Shown: positions 9,819-18,674 of the stretch, in pieces
How positions within the stretch are numbered: the stretch's first letter is position 1
How the letters are laid out: every line of letters begins with the position of its first letter
Assembly: GCA_030823955.1 (NCBI GenBank)
Contig: JAVBYO010000025.1
Span: 1 to 60,501 of the forward strand
Source: Gallionellaceae bacterium
GTDB lineage: Bacteria; Pseudomonadota; Gammaproteobacteria; Burkholderiales; Gallionellaceae
Direction of reading: 5' to 3'
DNA: 60,501 bases
The notes under the pieces: generated by a model
What the model was told of the DNA's origin: nothing
The model's database searches: none
Seen by the model: the letters and a program-made list of their open reading frames with translations, nothing else
Program-made: the position numbers and the translations under genes

Positions 9819-11930
9819 ATGATGGCCTGGTGGAACAGACTGTCGCTGCAAAACAAGTTGCAGATCCCCATCCAGCTGGTATTACTACTGGTGTTGATGC
9901 TCGCACAAGTATGGGTGGCAGGAGAGTTCAAGCAGAAACTGCTGGAAGATGCCGAGCAAAGCGCGATCAACAGCGCCACCCAATCGTTCCTCGCCCTCAA
10001 TGCGATGATGCTGAACGGCAACATCAGCCAGCCGGAAGCGCGCCGTATCTATCTCAGAAAAATGGCCGGGCAAAGCGATGTGATCGATTTCCATCTGGCC
10101 CGCAGCCGCTCGCTACAGGAGCAATACGGTGTCGGTCTGCCGGAAGAGCAGGCGCGCGACAAGATGGATCACCAGGCGCTTGCCTCCAATCAGATCCAGA
10201 TCGAGCACATTCCCCGCACCGCAGCCAGCGCGCCTATGCTGCGCGTCGTGGTACCGTTCCCGGCACAGCGCGATTTTCACGGCACCAACTGTCTACAATG
10301 CCATCAGGTGCGGGAAGGCGAGGTCAACGGCGCGATCAGTCTGACGGTGAGTCTGGGCCGGGGATATGCCGAACTCGCCAACATCCATACCTTGCTCAGC
10401 TTCGGCCAGGCATTGCTGCAGGTGACACTTTTCTTCCTGATCCGCTTCTTCATCCGCAAAACGATCCGGACCGTGGTCAGGCTGGAGAAGACTATGTTGA
10501 CCATCGAGTCCGACGGCGATCTCAGTCAGCGCGCGATGATCGAGGGCAACGACGAGGTCGGCCACATCGCCAAGGTGTTCAACGGCTTCCTGCAATATAT
10601 CGAAGAGCTGAAGCGGCAGTTGGCGGACAAGGTCGCCGTACTTGAGCAATACCATGACCGCAACGAACAGGAACAGAAGATCGCGGCAGGCTACATGAAC
10701 AAGCTGATCGCGGCAGACAAACTGCGCGATCCCGCCGTGCGCTTCCATCTGAAGCCCGCCGCCAACTTCAGCGGCGACCTGATCGCGATCTCGCGCACGC
10801 CGGATGAACGGCTGCATCTGCTGCTGGCCGACAGCACCGGGCACGGGCTGTCGGCGGCACTGGCCGCGATGCCGATCATCCATCCGTTTTATTCGATGAC
10901 CTCCAAAGGTTTCAGCATCGCGGCCATCGCCAGAGAGATCAACAGCAAGATCTGCCGGTCGCTGCCGGTCAGTCACTTCGTGGCGGCCATCCTGGTCTCG
11001 GTGGACAGCAAAGGCCAGACCATCGAGGTCTGGAGCGGCGGCTGCCCGCCTCCGCTTTTGCTGAACGATGCCGGCGCATGCGTCCATCAGTTCAAGCCGC
11101 GCCATCTGGCCATGGGTATCTTGCCGCCGGAAGACTTCGATGCTGCGGTCGAGTTCTTTTCCTATGAAGAAGCCTGCAGCCTGGTGATGTTCTCCGACGG
11201 CGTGATCGAATTGAATGACCGGAACGGCCAGGCATTCGGCCTGCAACGCCTGCTGGCGGCAGCGAATATCGCGGCACCGCTGCGCTGGCAGAACATCGTC
11301 GATGCCATTCAGGCTTATTGCGACGGTCCACCCGCCGAGCGGGATGACATCGCGCTGCTGATGGCGGAATGCAAACTGCGCGGCTCCGCACATGCGAACC
11401 AGATCACCTCCAGAACCGCTCACTCCCATCAAGGCAGCGGCATGGTGATCTGGCAACTCGCTCTGTCGCTGTCCATGCCCCAGATCAAGAAGATGGATGT
11501 CGTTCCCTTCCTGCTCGATGTCGTGCAACAGATCGAACGCGACGAGCAGCGTGGCGGCGAGATCTTCATGATACTGTCCGAGCTGTTCAATAACGCGCTG
11601 GATCACGGCTTGTTAAAACTGGATTCGACGCTAAAACATCACGAAGAAGGCATGGAAAGATATTACGAGGAGCGCGCAGACCGACTGGCCAAGACCGAGA
11701 CGGGGCTGATCCAGCTCAGATTGGAAAAGGTGCTGAACGAGGATGCCAGCGCCACCCTGCGCGTACACGTGAACGACAGCGGCGACGGGTTCGACCACCA
11801 TCACGTCATCACACACATGGCGACCGGTGAGCAGCGCCACGGACGCGGCATCCCGCTCCTGTACCGGCTATGCAGCTCGGTGACTTTCCTGAACAACGGC
11901 GCCGAAGCCGTGGTCGAATTCGAGCTCTGA
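9819..11930 (+). CDS. SpoIIE-type PP2C phosphatase with periplasmic c-heme sensor, HAMP and HATPase domains
   Basis: About 703 aa from ATG 9819 (GGAAGG at 9806-9811); a GTG at 9783 is also in frame. Order: TM1 (about 13-33), periplasmic domain resembling DUF3365/Tll0287 (about 34-188) with a CLQCH haem-c motif at 158-162, TM2 (about 192-215), HAMP (about 215-270), coiled coil, SpoIIE PP2C domain (about 305-510; LLLADSTGHGLSAALAAMP) and a C-terminal HATPase of the anti-sigma kinase type (about 545-700; ELFNNALDHGLL). Such a protein could both dephosphorylate and phosphorylate a STAS protein such as that at 7921-8226. Haem attachment is inferred from the motif and its predicted periplasmic side. 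Confidence 0.88.
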   Translation: MMAWWNRLSLQNKLQIPIQLVLLLVLMLAQVWVAGEFKQKLLEDAEQSAINSATQSFLALNAMMLNGNISQPEARRIYLRKMAGQSDVIDFHLARSRSLQEQYGVGLPEEQARDKMDHQALASNQIQIEHIPRTAASAPMLRVVVPFPAQRDFHGTNCLQCHQVREGEVNGAISLTVSLGRGYAELANIHTLLSFGQALLQVTLFFLIRFFIRKTIRTVVRLEKTMLTIESDGDLSQRAMIEGNDEVGHIAKVFNGFLQYIEELKRQLADKVAVLEQYHDRNEQEQKIAAGYMNKLIAADKLRDPAVRFHLKPAANFSGDLIAISRTPDERLHLLLADSTGHGLSAALAAMPIIHPFYSMTSKGFSIAAIAREINSKICRSLPVSHFVAAILVSVDSKGQTIEVWSGGCPPPLLLNDAGACVHQFKPRHLAMGILPPEDFDAAVEFFSYEEACSLVMFSDGVIELNDRNGQAFGLQRLLAAANIAAPLRWQNIVDAIQAYCDGPPAERDDIALLMAECKLRGSAHANQITSRTAHSHQGSGMVIWQLALSLSMPQIKKMDVVPFLLDVVQQIERDEQRGGEIFMILSELFNNALDHGLLKLDSTLKHHEEGMERYYEERADRLAKTETGLIQLRLEKVLNEDASATLRVHVNDSGDGFDHHHVITHMATGEQRHGRGIPLLYRLCSSVTFLNNGAEAVVEFEL

Positions 11931-11935
11931 CTAGG

Positions 11936-13717
11936 ATGCGCAGCAATCTACCCGTCTCCATCATCGAACGTCACGTGCCGGACGATGCCGTTCTGGTCTC
12001 CAAGACCGATCTACGCGGCATCATCACCTATTGCAACCGCGCATTCATCGAAGTTTCCGGCTACACAAAGACGGAACTGCTGGGACAGCCGCATAATCTG
12101 GTGCGTCACCCTGATGTCCCGCAACGGATATTTGCCCAAGTCTGGGAGGCCCTTGAGGCGGGCAAAACCTGGCACGGGGTACTCAAGAACCGGTGCAAGA
12201 ACGGCGATTTTTATTGGGTCGATGCCAACATCACCCCCCTGCGCGAACAGGACAAGATCATCGGTTATGTCTCGTTGCGCTACAAACCCACCCCGGAACA
12301 GATCGCCAAAGCGGGGCGGCGCTTCCGCAAGGTGCGCGATGGCGGGCTGCTATCCGTGTTCCCGCGCCCGCACAATCGCCGTTATATCGCCGACCTGCAA
12401 CAACGTCTCGCCGAAAAGATCGTGGCACAGGAAGATTATCTCGAACGCAAAGAGGAACAACAGCGCGTCGCTTCCGGCTACATGAACAGACTGATCGCGC
12501 TCGATAAACTGCATGATGCGGCGGCACAGTTCCATCTGCGCCCCGCCGACAATTTCAGCGGCGACCTGATCGCCATGGCACGAACGCCCGATGGCCGCTT
12601 GCATCTGTTGCTGGCGGACAGCACCGGACACGGCCTTTCCGCCGCTTTGGCCGCGATGCCCATCATCCATCCCTTTTATTCGATGACGGCCAAAGGTTTC
12701 AATGTCCCGGCTATCGCCAAAGAGATCAACAACAAGGTTAAAGAATCTCTTCCCGTCAGCCATTTCGTGGCTGCCACCATCGTGTCCATAGACGCGAATT
12801 TCGGCGCGATCGAAGTCTGGTGCGGCGGCTGCCCGCCCCCGCTTTTGCTCGACAGCAGCGGCACATGCGTCCACCGTTTCAAATCGCGCCACCTGGCGAT
12901 GGGCATTCTGGCAGCACACGAATTCGATGCCTCGGTGGAATACTTCTCCTATAACGACCCCGGTTACAGCATATTGATGTTCTCGGATGGGGTGATCGAA
13001 CTGGAAGATGAACGCGGTGAACATTTCGGCATCTCCCGCCTGACCGGGGCAGCACGCAATGGAGATGCGGCGGTACGCTTCCAGACCCTGATCCAGACAC
13101 TCAAGGATTATTGCGGGAACCGCCCCCCCAACGACGACCTCGCATTGATCTTGGCCGACTGCGAAGTCGCGCGCGAGGTACCGGCGCAGGAAAACAGCGG
13201 ACAACCGGCCACGACCGGGCCGGAACAGGTGGTCTGGCAGTTCGCGCTGACACTGGATATCCTGCAGATCAAAAAGCTCGATGTAGTGCCGTTACTGCTG
13301 GATATCGTGCAACAGATCGAAAAAGAACAGGAGAGCAGCGGCAAGATATTCATGATCTTGTCCGAACTGTTCAACAACGCGCTGGATCACGGACTCCTGA
13401 AGCTGGATTCCAGCCTGAAGCACCATGAAGACGGAATGGAGCGTTATTTCGAAGAGCGCACCCTGCGCCTCGCCGAAGCCGGCAAGGGCATGATCCAGAT
13501 GCACCTGAAGAAGATCCTCAATGCAGACGGCGGCAGCTTCTTGCGTATTCGCGTGAAAGACAGCGGTGAGGGGTTCGAGCATCACCAACAGAACGGCGAT
13601 GCCCCCGTGGACGTGCAACGCCATGGTCGCGGCATCGCGCTATTACACGGCATCTGCCGCAGCGTAGTATTCCTCGGCAACGGCTCCGAAGTGGTGGTGC
13701 ATTTCGACCTGAAATAA
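11936..13717 (+). CDS. PAS-SpoIIE phosphatase-HATPase protein (chimeric paralogue)
   Basis: 593 aa from ATG 11936, 5 bp after the previous stop (likely coupled; an upstream in-frame start would overlap the previous gene). N-terminal Aer-type PAS (about 10-120) nearly matches that of the MCP at 1071: MRSNLPV against [26 protein letters not shown] coiled coil (about 145-185) leads to a SpoIIE domain (about 190-400) and HATPase (about 430-590), both close to those of the preceding gene (shared LLLADSTGHGLSAALAAMP and ELFNNALDHGLLKLDS). No TM segment, so cytoplasmic. The gene reads as a fusion of two neighbours' domains; it probably acts on the STAS protein in response to a PAS signal. Confidence 0.88.
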   Translation: MRSNLPVSIIERHVPDDAVLVSKTDLRGIITYCNRAFIEVSGYTKTELLGQPHNLVRHPDVPQRIFAQVWEALEAGKTWHGVLKNRCKNGDFYWVDANITPLREQDKIIGYVSLRYKPTPEQIAKAGRRFRKVRDGGLLSVFPRPHNRRYIADLQQRLAEKIVAQEDYLERKEEQQRVASGYMNRLIALDKLHDAAAQFHLRPADNFSGDLIAMARTPDGRLHLLLADSTGHGLSAALAAMPIIHPFYSMTAKGFNVPAIAKEINNKVKESLPVSHFVAATIVSIDANFGAIEVWCGGCPPPLLLDSSGTCVHRFKSRHLAMGILAAHEFDASVEYFSYNDPGYSILMFSDGVIELEDERGEHFGISRLTGAARNGDAAVRFQTLIQTLKDYCGNRPPNDDLALILADCEVAREVPAQENSGQPATTGPEQVVWQFALTLDILQIKKLDVVPLLLDIVQQIEKEQESSGKIFMILSELFNNALDHGLLKLDSSLKHHEDGMERYFEERTLRLAEAGKGMIQMHLKKILNADGGSFLRIRVKDSGEGFEHHQQNGDAPVDVQRHGRGIALLHGICRSVVFLGNGSEVVVHFDLK

Positions 13718-13747
13718 CGCTCTTGCCGACGGCTACCGCACACGATC

Positions 13748-14593
13748 TCAGTCGAAGGCCACGTCCCCCTCTTCCACCGACGCCCCCAATTGCATCTGTT
13801 TAAAATCGAACAGTGCGCCATCCATCAGATGTGACAGCTTGATGTTCTGCATGGCGGTGAAGATGGTTTGTGAGCGGCCCGGATATTGCCGCTCCCATTG
13901 TGTCAGCATCTCCTTGATATTCTGGCGTTGCAGATTCTCCTGCGAGCCGCACAGATTGCACGGGATGATGGGGAACTCCATGCCGCGCGCGTAGCGGGCG
14001 ATGTCCTTCTCGGCGCAATACGCCAGCGGGCGGATAACGATATGGTCGCCTTTATCGGTGACCAGTTTGGGCGGCATCGCCTTGAGTTTGCCGCCGAAGA
14101 ACATATTCAGGAACAAGGTCTCGATCATGTCGTCGCGGTGGTGTCCCAGCGCGATCTTGTTCGCGCCCAGCTCGCCCGCCACTTTGTAGATGATGCCGCG
14201 GCGCAGGCGCGAACATAACGAGCAGGTGGTTTTGCCCTCGGGGATCTTCTCCTTGACGATGGAGTAGGTGTCCTGCGTCTCGATATGAAAATCCACACCG
14301 AGGTTCTTCAGATAGTTCGGCAACACATCGGCGGGAAAGCCGGGTTGCTTCTGATCCAGATTCATCGCCACAATCTTGAAATCTATGGGTGCGCGCTTGC
14401 GCAGCGTGAGCAGGATATCCAGCAGGGTATAAGAATCCTTGCCGCCGGAAAGGCACACCATCACAGTGTCGCCGTCTTCGATCATGTTGAAATCGCCGAT
14501 GGCCTTGCCCACCGAACTTTCCAGCCGCCCCTTGAGGCGATTGAAATTGGTGGAATGATGCTCAAAATGGATGGGCTGGATGTTGTCGTTCAT
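13748..14593 (-). CDS. ttcA: tRNA 2-thiocytidine(32) synthetase TtcA
   Basis: 281 aa. TtcA thiolates cytidine 32 of certain tRNAs using ATP and a [4Fe-4S] cluster. The PP-loop [11 protein letters not shown] lies at about residues 50-60. Two CxxC motifs bind the cluster: [12 protein letters not shown] (about 132-143) and [14 protein letters not shown] (about 223-236). The N-terminal [22 protein letters not shown] matches the family. It is convergent with the SpoIIE gene (30 bp between stops). Confidence 0.96.
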   Translation of the reverse strand: MNDNIQPIHFEHHSTNFNRLKGRLESSVGKAIGDFNMIEDGDTVMVCLSGGKDSYTLLDILLTLRKRAPIDFKIVAMNLDQKQPGFPADVLPNYLKNLGVDFHIETQDTYSIVKEKIPEGKTTCSLCSRLRRGIIYKVAGELGANKIALGHHRDDMIETLFLNMFFGGKLKAMPPKLVTDKGDHIVIRPLAYCAEKDIARYARGMEFPIIPCNLCGSQENLQRQNIKEMLTQWERQYPGRSQTIFTAMQNIKLSHLMDGALFDFKQMQLGASVEEGDVAFD

Positions 14594-14613
14594 AGTGGAT
14601 AAAAATCAAAATC

Positions 14614-14634
14614 CACCACAGAGGCTCTGTGGTG
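14614..14634. repeat. Perfect hairpin CACCACAGAG/CTCTGTGGTG
   Basis: A 10-bp perfect inverted repeat with a single central base, between the ttcA start and the end of the next minus-strand gene. The arm starts with the same ACCACAGAG word as the longer inverted repeat in front of hemF (45321-45505), so it may be a collapsed or half copy of that element. No T-run follows, so it is a weak terminator candidate. Confidence 0.6.
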
Positions 14635-14640
14635 AGGGGT

Positions 14641-15381
14641 TTAAAGGTTGATGCTTCTTCCGCCGTCCACGGAAATAATCTGTCCGGTGATGTAAGGTGC
14701 ATCGGCGATCAGGAACTGCACCGTGCGTGCGATGTCTTCCGGCTCGCCTTCGCGCTTGAGCAAGGTGTGCGCCACAATCTTGCGGCGGCGCTCCTCGCTC
14801 TGCCATTCTTCGCCCTCCGGCCAACTGATCACTCCCGGTGCAACTCCGTTCACCCGCACCTGCGGCGCCATCTCCTGTGCCAGCCCTTTGGTCAGGGCCA
14901 CCAGCCCGGCTTTCGCCGCGCTGTACAACAGATGCCCCTGCATGGGACGTTCGGCGTGGATATCGGCGATGTTCACAATGGCGCCATGAGAGCGACGCAA
15001 CTCAGCGGCGGCGGCCTGGGCGAGGAACAGCGGTGCTTTCAAATTCGTCCCCACCAGATCATGCCACTGCGTCTCGTCCAATTGGGCAAGTGGGGTAGCA
15101 TAGAAACTGGACGCATTGTTCACCAGCGCATCCAGCTTCCCAAAATGGGCGACCGCTTCGGCGACCATCGTCTGCAAAGCCGCGATATCGAGCAGATCGG
15201 CCTGGACACATTGCGCCGAATCGGGGCGCAGCTCGTTCAATTCGGCGCGCAACGCGAGCGCCTCGTACAAAGAACTGCGATAGTGTATGACGATGTTCGC
15301 TCCGGCCGCGTGTAAGCGGCGGCAGATCGCCGCACCCACACGTTTCGCCCCTCCGGTCACCAGCACCACTTTGCCTTGCAT
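14641..15381 (-). CDS. Pteridine reductase-like short-chain dehydrogenase
   Basis: 246 aa from ATG 15381 (GGAGAG 4 nt upstream; the in-frame GTG at 15393 would fall in that site). Rossmann-fold SDR with TGGAKRVGAAICRRL near the N-terminus; TGxxxRxG is the NADPH-binding pattern of pteridine reductases and FolM rather than the usual TGxxxGxG. Active-site YSAAKAGL (YxxxK) at about 150, preceded by NIADIHAERP. It likely reduces dihydropterins or dihydrofolate, but the substrate is inferred from family resemblance. Divergent from the MidA-like gene. Confidence 0.85.
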   Translation of the reverse strand: MQGKVVLVTGGAKRVGAAICRRLHAAGANIVIHYRSSLYEALALRAELNELRPDSAQCVQADLLDIAALQTMVAEAVAHFGKLDALVNNASSFYATPLAQLDETQWHDLVGTNLKAPLFLAQAAAAELRRSHGAIVNIADIHAERPMQGHLLYSAAKAGLVALTKGLAQEMAPQVRVNGVAPGVISWPEGEEWQSEERRRKIVAHTLLKREGEPEDIARTVQFLIADAPYITGQIISVDGGRSINL

Positions 15382-15426
15382 CGTTCTCTCCACTACACTT
15401 CCGCACCGCGCCGATTATACCCGACC

Positions 15427-16581
15427 ATGACCACATCCTTGCCCTCCCCGTCTGCCGCAGCGCTCGCCCACAGCGAACAATTGAGCGTCCTGATCCGTCA
15501 GGACATCGCTCGCCAAGGCGGCTGGATACCATTCGCCCGCTTCATGGAACTGGCACTGTATGCGCCGGGGTTAGGCTATTACACGGCAGGGGCACACAAA
15601 CTCGGCGCGGCCGGCGACTTCACCACCGCACCGGAACTCTCCACCCTGTTCGGGCGCACCTTGGCCGGACAATTGATCGAAGTGATGCAAGCCAGCACAC
15701 CACACATCCTCGAACTCGGCGCAGGCAGCGGCAAACTGGCACTGGACATCCTCGGCGAGCTGGAGCGGCGCAATGCGTTGCCGGAGAGTTATTCCATCCT
15801 CGAAGTCAGCGCCGACCTGCGCGAACGCCAGCAGGCATTACTCAACGAGAAACTGCCGCATCTCGCCGCCCGCGTATTCTGGTTGGATGCGCTACCCGAG
15901 CGCATCTCCGGCGCAGTCATCGGCAACGAGGTGCTGGACGCGTTGCCGGTACATCTGCTGCACTGGACTAACGGCCGCATCCTCGAACGCGGCGTGATGA
16001 ATACTGGAAACGGCTTTACATGGCAAGACCGTGAACCGGAAGACGCCGTATTGCTAGCCTTCGCCCAAACCATCGATGCCACGGACGATTACCTGAGCGA
16101 AGTCTCGCTCGCCGCGTGCGGCCTCGTGGCCAGCCTGTGCGAACGCATGGACAAAGGTGCATTGCTGTTCATCGACTACGGCTTCGGCGCACGCGAGTAT
16201 TACCATGCGCAACGTGATCGCGGCACATTGATGTGTCACTACCGCCACCACGCGCACGATGATCCGTTCTATCTGCCCGGCTTGCAGGATATCACCGCCC
16301 ACGTCGATTTCACCGCCATCGCCGAGGCCGCCATCGACCACGGCGCACATTTCCTCGGCTACACCTCGCAAGCCCATTTCCTGTTCAACAACGGCGTGAT
16401 GGATTTCCTCAAAGAAGTGTCGCCAGACGATCTGAAAACCTACCTGCCACTTTCCGCACAACTGCAAAAACTCACCAGCCCGGCCGAGATGGGCGAGTTA
16501 TTCAAAGTCATCGCGCTGGGCAAAGGCATGGAGCAACCGCTGACGGGATTTTTGCGTGGGGATCTGTCGCGCTTGCTTTAG
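15427..16581 (+). CDS. SAM-dependent methyltransferase, MidA/NDUFAF7 family (COG1565)
   Basis: 384 aa from ATG 15427 (MTTSLPSPS). The N-terminal GGWIPFARFMELALYAPGLG and the SAM-binding LELGAGSGKLALDIL (about 98-112) fit the family, as do IGNEVLDALPVHL and LLFIDYGFG. The mitochondrial relative NDUFAF7 methylates an arginine of complex I; the bacterial substrate is not established. The stop is followed by a REP-like hairpin. Confidence 0.86.
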   Translation: MTTSLPSPSAAALAHSEQLSVLIRQDIARQGGWIPFARFMELALYAPGLGYYTAGAHKLGAAGDFTTAPELSTLFGRTLAGQLIEVMQASTPHILELGAGSGKLALDILGELERRNALPESYSILEVSADLRERQQALLNEKLPHLAARVFWLDALPERISGAVIGNEVLDALPVHLLHWTNGRILERGVMNTGNGFTWQDREPEDAVLLAFAQTIDATDDYLSEVSLAACGLVASLCERMDKGALLFIDYGFGAREYYHAQRDRGTLMCHYRHHAHDDPFYLPGLQDITAHVDFTAIAEAAIDHGAHFLGYTSQAHFLFNNGVMDFLKEVSPDDLKTYLPLSAQLQKLTSPAEMGELFKVIALGKGMEQPLTGFLRGDLSRLL

Positions 16582-16583
16582 TC

Positions 16584-16609
16584 TGTAGGAGCGGGCCCTG
16601 CCCGCGACA
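16584..16609. repeat. REP-like palindrome
   Basis: TGTAGGAGCGGG...CCCGCGACA: a GC-rich 6-bp stem (GCGGGC/GCCCGC) around CCT, starting 3 bases after the MidA-like stop. It resembles the TGTAGGAGCGGG-type REP sequences familiar from Pseudomonas and other proteobacteria. It could stabilise the 3' end of the transcript. Confidence 0.6.
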
Positions 16610-16724
16610 GAAAGTTGCATCGCTGGCAGGCGTTATGAAGAAGAATTAAAGTTATGGAAACAAGCGATTCATTTCGGCAATTAATTCGCGCAAGAACAAT
16701 AACGATGCTGCCTTCTTGAATTTG

Positions 16725-17174
16725 TCACTTCGAATACGAACCTGTCAGATTATGCTGAGCCTGATACCGCCACTGCCAAGGCGGGATCGGCGTCGAGTCA
16801 GCCCATAACCCCAACTTGGCACGACGCGCTTTGTCTTGCAGCGTGTATAACGTCCCATCTTTGGCCTTTGACTCATAGACCCACGCCATACCACGCCTCA
16901 GTTGCTCGGCATTCACATTGATGCCATTGCAGGTCACGCGCGACACCGAACGCCGCCGCTGATCGACGGATTGAATCGCTATCTCGGCTCTGGTCTTGAG
17001 ACAGAGTGCCGACAGCGATTGTTTCGAATCCTCCCAATACGCCTGGGATTTTTCGGGAGCATAGATATCCGCCAGACGTATTTTCATCTGTATTTTTTGC
17101 TTACACACCGCCGTAAATGTATCCCCGCTGGAGATTCCGATAACGAGACAAGTAGCTAATAGAGTCGCGCTCAT
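16725..17174 (-). CDS. Secreted thermonuclease-like (SNase family) protein
   Basis: 149 aa. A hydrophobic N-terminus (about 1-16) looks like a short signal peptide, followed directly by a staphylococcal-nuclease-type fold: SGDTFTAV, MKIRLADIYAPEKSQAYWEDSKQ (family pattern IRLxxIDAPE), then NAEQLRRGMAWVYE and a C-terminal ARRAKLGLWAD. This is the compact single-domain SNase size. Probably degrades nucleic acid outside the cytoplasm; activity is inferred. Confidence 0.82.
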   Translation of the reverse strand: MSATLLATCLVIGISSGDTFTAVCKQKIQMKIRLADIYAPEKSQAYWEDSKQSLSALCLKTRAEIAIQSVDQRRRSVSRVTCNGINVNAEQLRRGMAWVYESKAKDGTLYTLQDKARRAKLGLWADSTPIPPWQWRYQAQHNLTGSYSK

Positions 17175-17381
17175 AACGATTTTCTGAAGATGAAAAGATA
17201 CGATGCTCAGGTGCGGGAACGAGCCTCTATCTTACCGTCATCGGATCAAAAATCACACCGCTAATATGGCCTATGCATTTTGGATGCAATCACAAAAAAC
17301 CCCTTCAAAGAAAGGGTAAAGAGGTCTTCATCCGAGATGAAAAATGATAAGCACGACCACCCCGCAATGCGGCTGAGATTA

Positions 17382-18608
17382 TTATTTTCTGATGAGTGCC
17401 TCCACCGCCAAGATGCGTGCTTCGCGCACCCTGTCAGCGATGAGGTTCTTGTCGGCGCAGGCGCGCGCGATGTCGCCTGCGTTCACGGCTTGCGCCGCAC
17501 GGGCGCAGCGCAGCATGTATTCCGATTGCGGGTAGGCATCGTGCTCGTGGCCGGTGCGGCCGTGCGCGTCGGATTCGCAGGCCAGTAATATCTGGGCGAA
17601 ACGTTCCGGCTTGCGCCACAAGTCGCAGGCATCGAACATCTTGACGATGGTGTCGGCGCGCAGTTCACAGGCCTTGTGTACATGGCTGTGATATTGCGCC
17701 ACCAGCAGTGCGAGATCGCGACAGTCGCTGGGCACTCGCAGGCGTTCGCACAGCTTCTTGAGCAGGCCTACGCTTCGTTGTTCGTGGCCGATATGGCGCG
17801 GCAGAGTGTCTTCCGGTGTGGTGGCTTTGCCGAGGTCGTGACCGAGTGCGGCGAAACGCACTTCGAGTGGGCGGCCATATTTGGCGGTGTCATCCAGCAC
17901 CAGCATGACGTGGATGCCGCAGTCGATCTCGGGATGGTAATGCGCGGGTTGCGGCACACCGAACAAGGCATCCACTTCCGGCAGTATCTTTTTCAGCGCG
18001 CCGCATTCACGCAGCGTGGTAAAGAAACGCGAGGGCTGTTGTTCCATCAGGCCGCGCGCAAGCTCCTGCCATACCCGTTCCGCCACCAGCGCATCCACTT
18101 CGCCGTTGTCCACCATCGCGCGCATGAGCGCCAGTGTCTCCGGCGCGAAACTGAAACCGAAGCGCGCGGCGAAACGGGCTCCACGCAGGATGCGCACCGG
18201 GTCTTCGGCGAACGCATCACTCACATGGCGCAACACGCCTGCTTTCAGATCGGTTTGTCCGCCGTAGGGATCGATGAGCTTGCCGTCGGCATCTTGCGCG
18301 ATGGCGTTGATAGTGAAGTCGCGGCGCAGCAGATCCTGCTCCAGCGTGACATCCGGCGTGGCATACACGGTGAAACCTTTGTAGCCTTGCGCCACTTTGC
18401 GTTCGGTGCGCGCCAGTGCGTATTCTTCGTGCGTCTTGGGATGTAAAAACACTGGGAAGTCGCTACCCACAGGTTTGAAGCCTTGCGCCTCCATCTGCTC
18501 CGGTGTGCTGCCGACCACGACCCAGTCGCGATCCTGTACGGGCAGGTTGAGCAGCTTGTCACGTACGGCGCCGCCGACGCAGTAGGTTTTGGGAGAGATG
18601 GCACTCAT
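17382..18608 (-). CDS. cca: CCA-adding tRNA nucleotidyltransferase (multifunctional, with HD domain)
   Basis: 408 aa from ATG 18608 (MSAISPKTY). It adds or repairs the 3' CCA of tRNAs. Nucleotidyltransferase motif YCVGGAVRDKLLNLPVQDRD (about 9-28) and RRDFTINAIA are class II signatures. The C-terminal half has the HD phosphohydrolase motif (LGHDLGKAT, about 255) and ARILLACESDAHGR-like ending, as in the gammaproteobacterial-type enzyme with phosphatase/2',3'-cyclic phosphodiesterase activity. Its leader lies within the repeat at 18613-18650. Confidence 0.96.
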   Translation of the reverse strand: MSAISPKTYCVGGAVRDKLLNLPVQDRDWVVVGSTPEQMEAQGFKPVGSDFPVFLHPKTHEEYALARTERKVAQGYKGFTVYATPDVTLEQDLLRRDFTINAIAQDADGKLIDPYGGQTDLKAGVLRHVSDAFAEDPVRILRGARFAARFGFSFAPETLALMRAMVDNGEVDALVAERVWQELARGLMEQQPSRFFTTLRECGALKKILPEVDALFGVPQPAHYHPEIDCGIHVMLVLDDTAKYGRPLEVRFAALGHDLGKATTPEDTLPRHIGHEQRSVGLLKKLCERLRVPSDCRDLALLVAQYHSHVHKACELRADTIVKMFDACDLWRKPERFAQILLACESDAHGRTGHEHDAYPQSEYMLRCARAAQAVNAGDIARACADKNLIADRVREARILAVEALIRK

Positions 18609-18612
18609 CGGA

Positions 18613-18650
18613 GGCCCTCTCCCCACCCCTCTCCCAAAGGGCGAGGGAGC
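18613..18650. repeat. CCCTCTCCC-type dispersed repeat in the cca leader
   Basis: CCCTCTCCCCACCCCTCTCCC followed by AAAGGGCGAGGGAG forms an imperfect inverted repeat between slt and cca. The same words occur at 54850-54961 and inside polA (60442-60478). On the minus strand its GGAGAGGG serves as the likely ribosome-binding site of cca. Confidence 0.55.
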
Positions 18651-18674
18651 AAACGCGAAGAGCCATTTTTAACT

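Noticed and set aside
10293-11606. 437-codon open frame antisense to the haem-c SpoIIE gene
   Set aside because: Lies opposite a well-supported gene; His/Asp/Gln/Arg-rich shadow composition and no ribosome-binding site.
17175-17381. Small RNA or terminator between cca and the nuclease gene
   Set aside because: Only a short CCGCA/TGCGG stem with a modest T-rich stretch on the minus strand; too weak to call.
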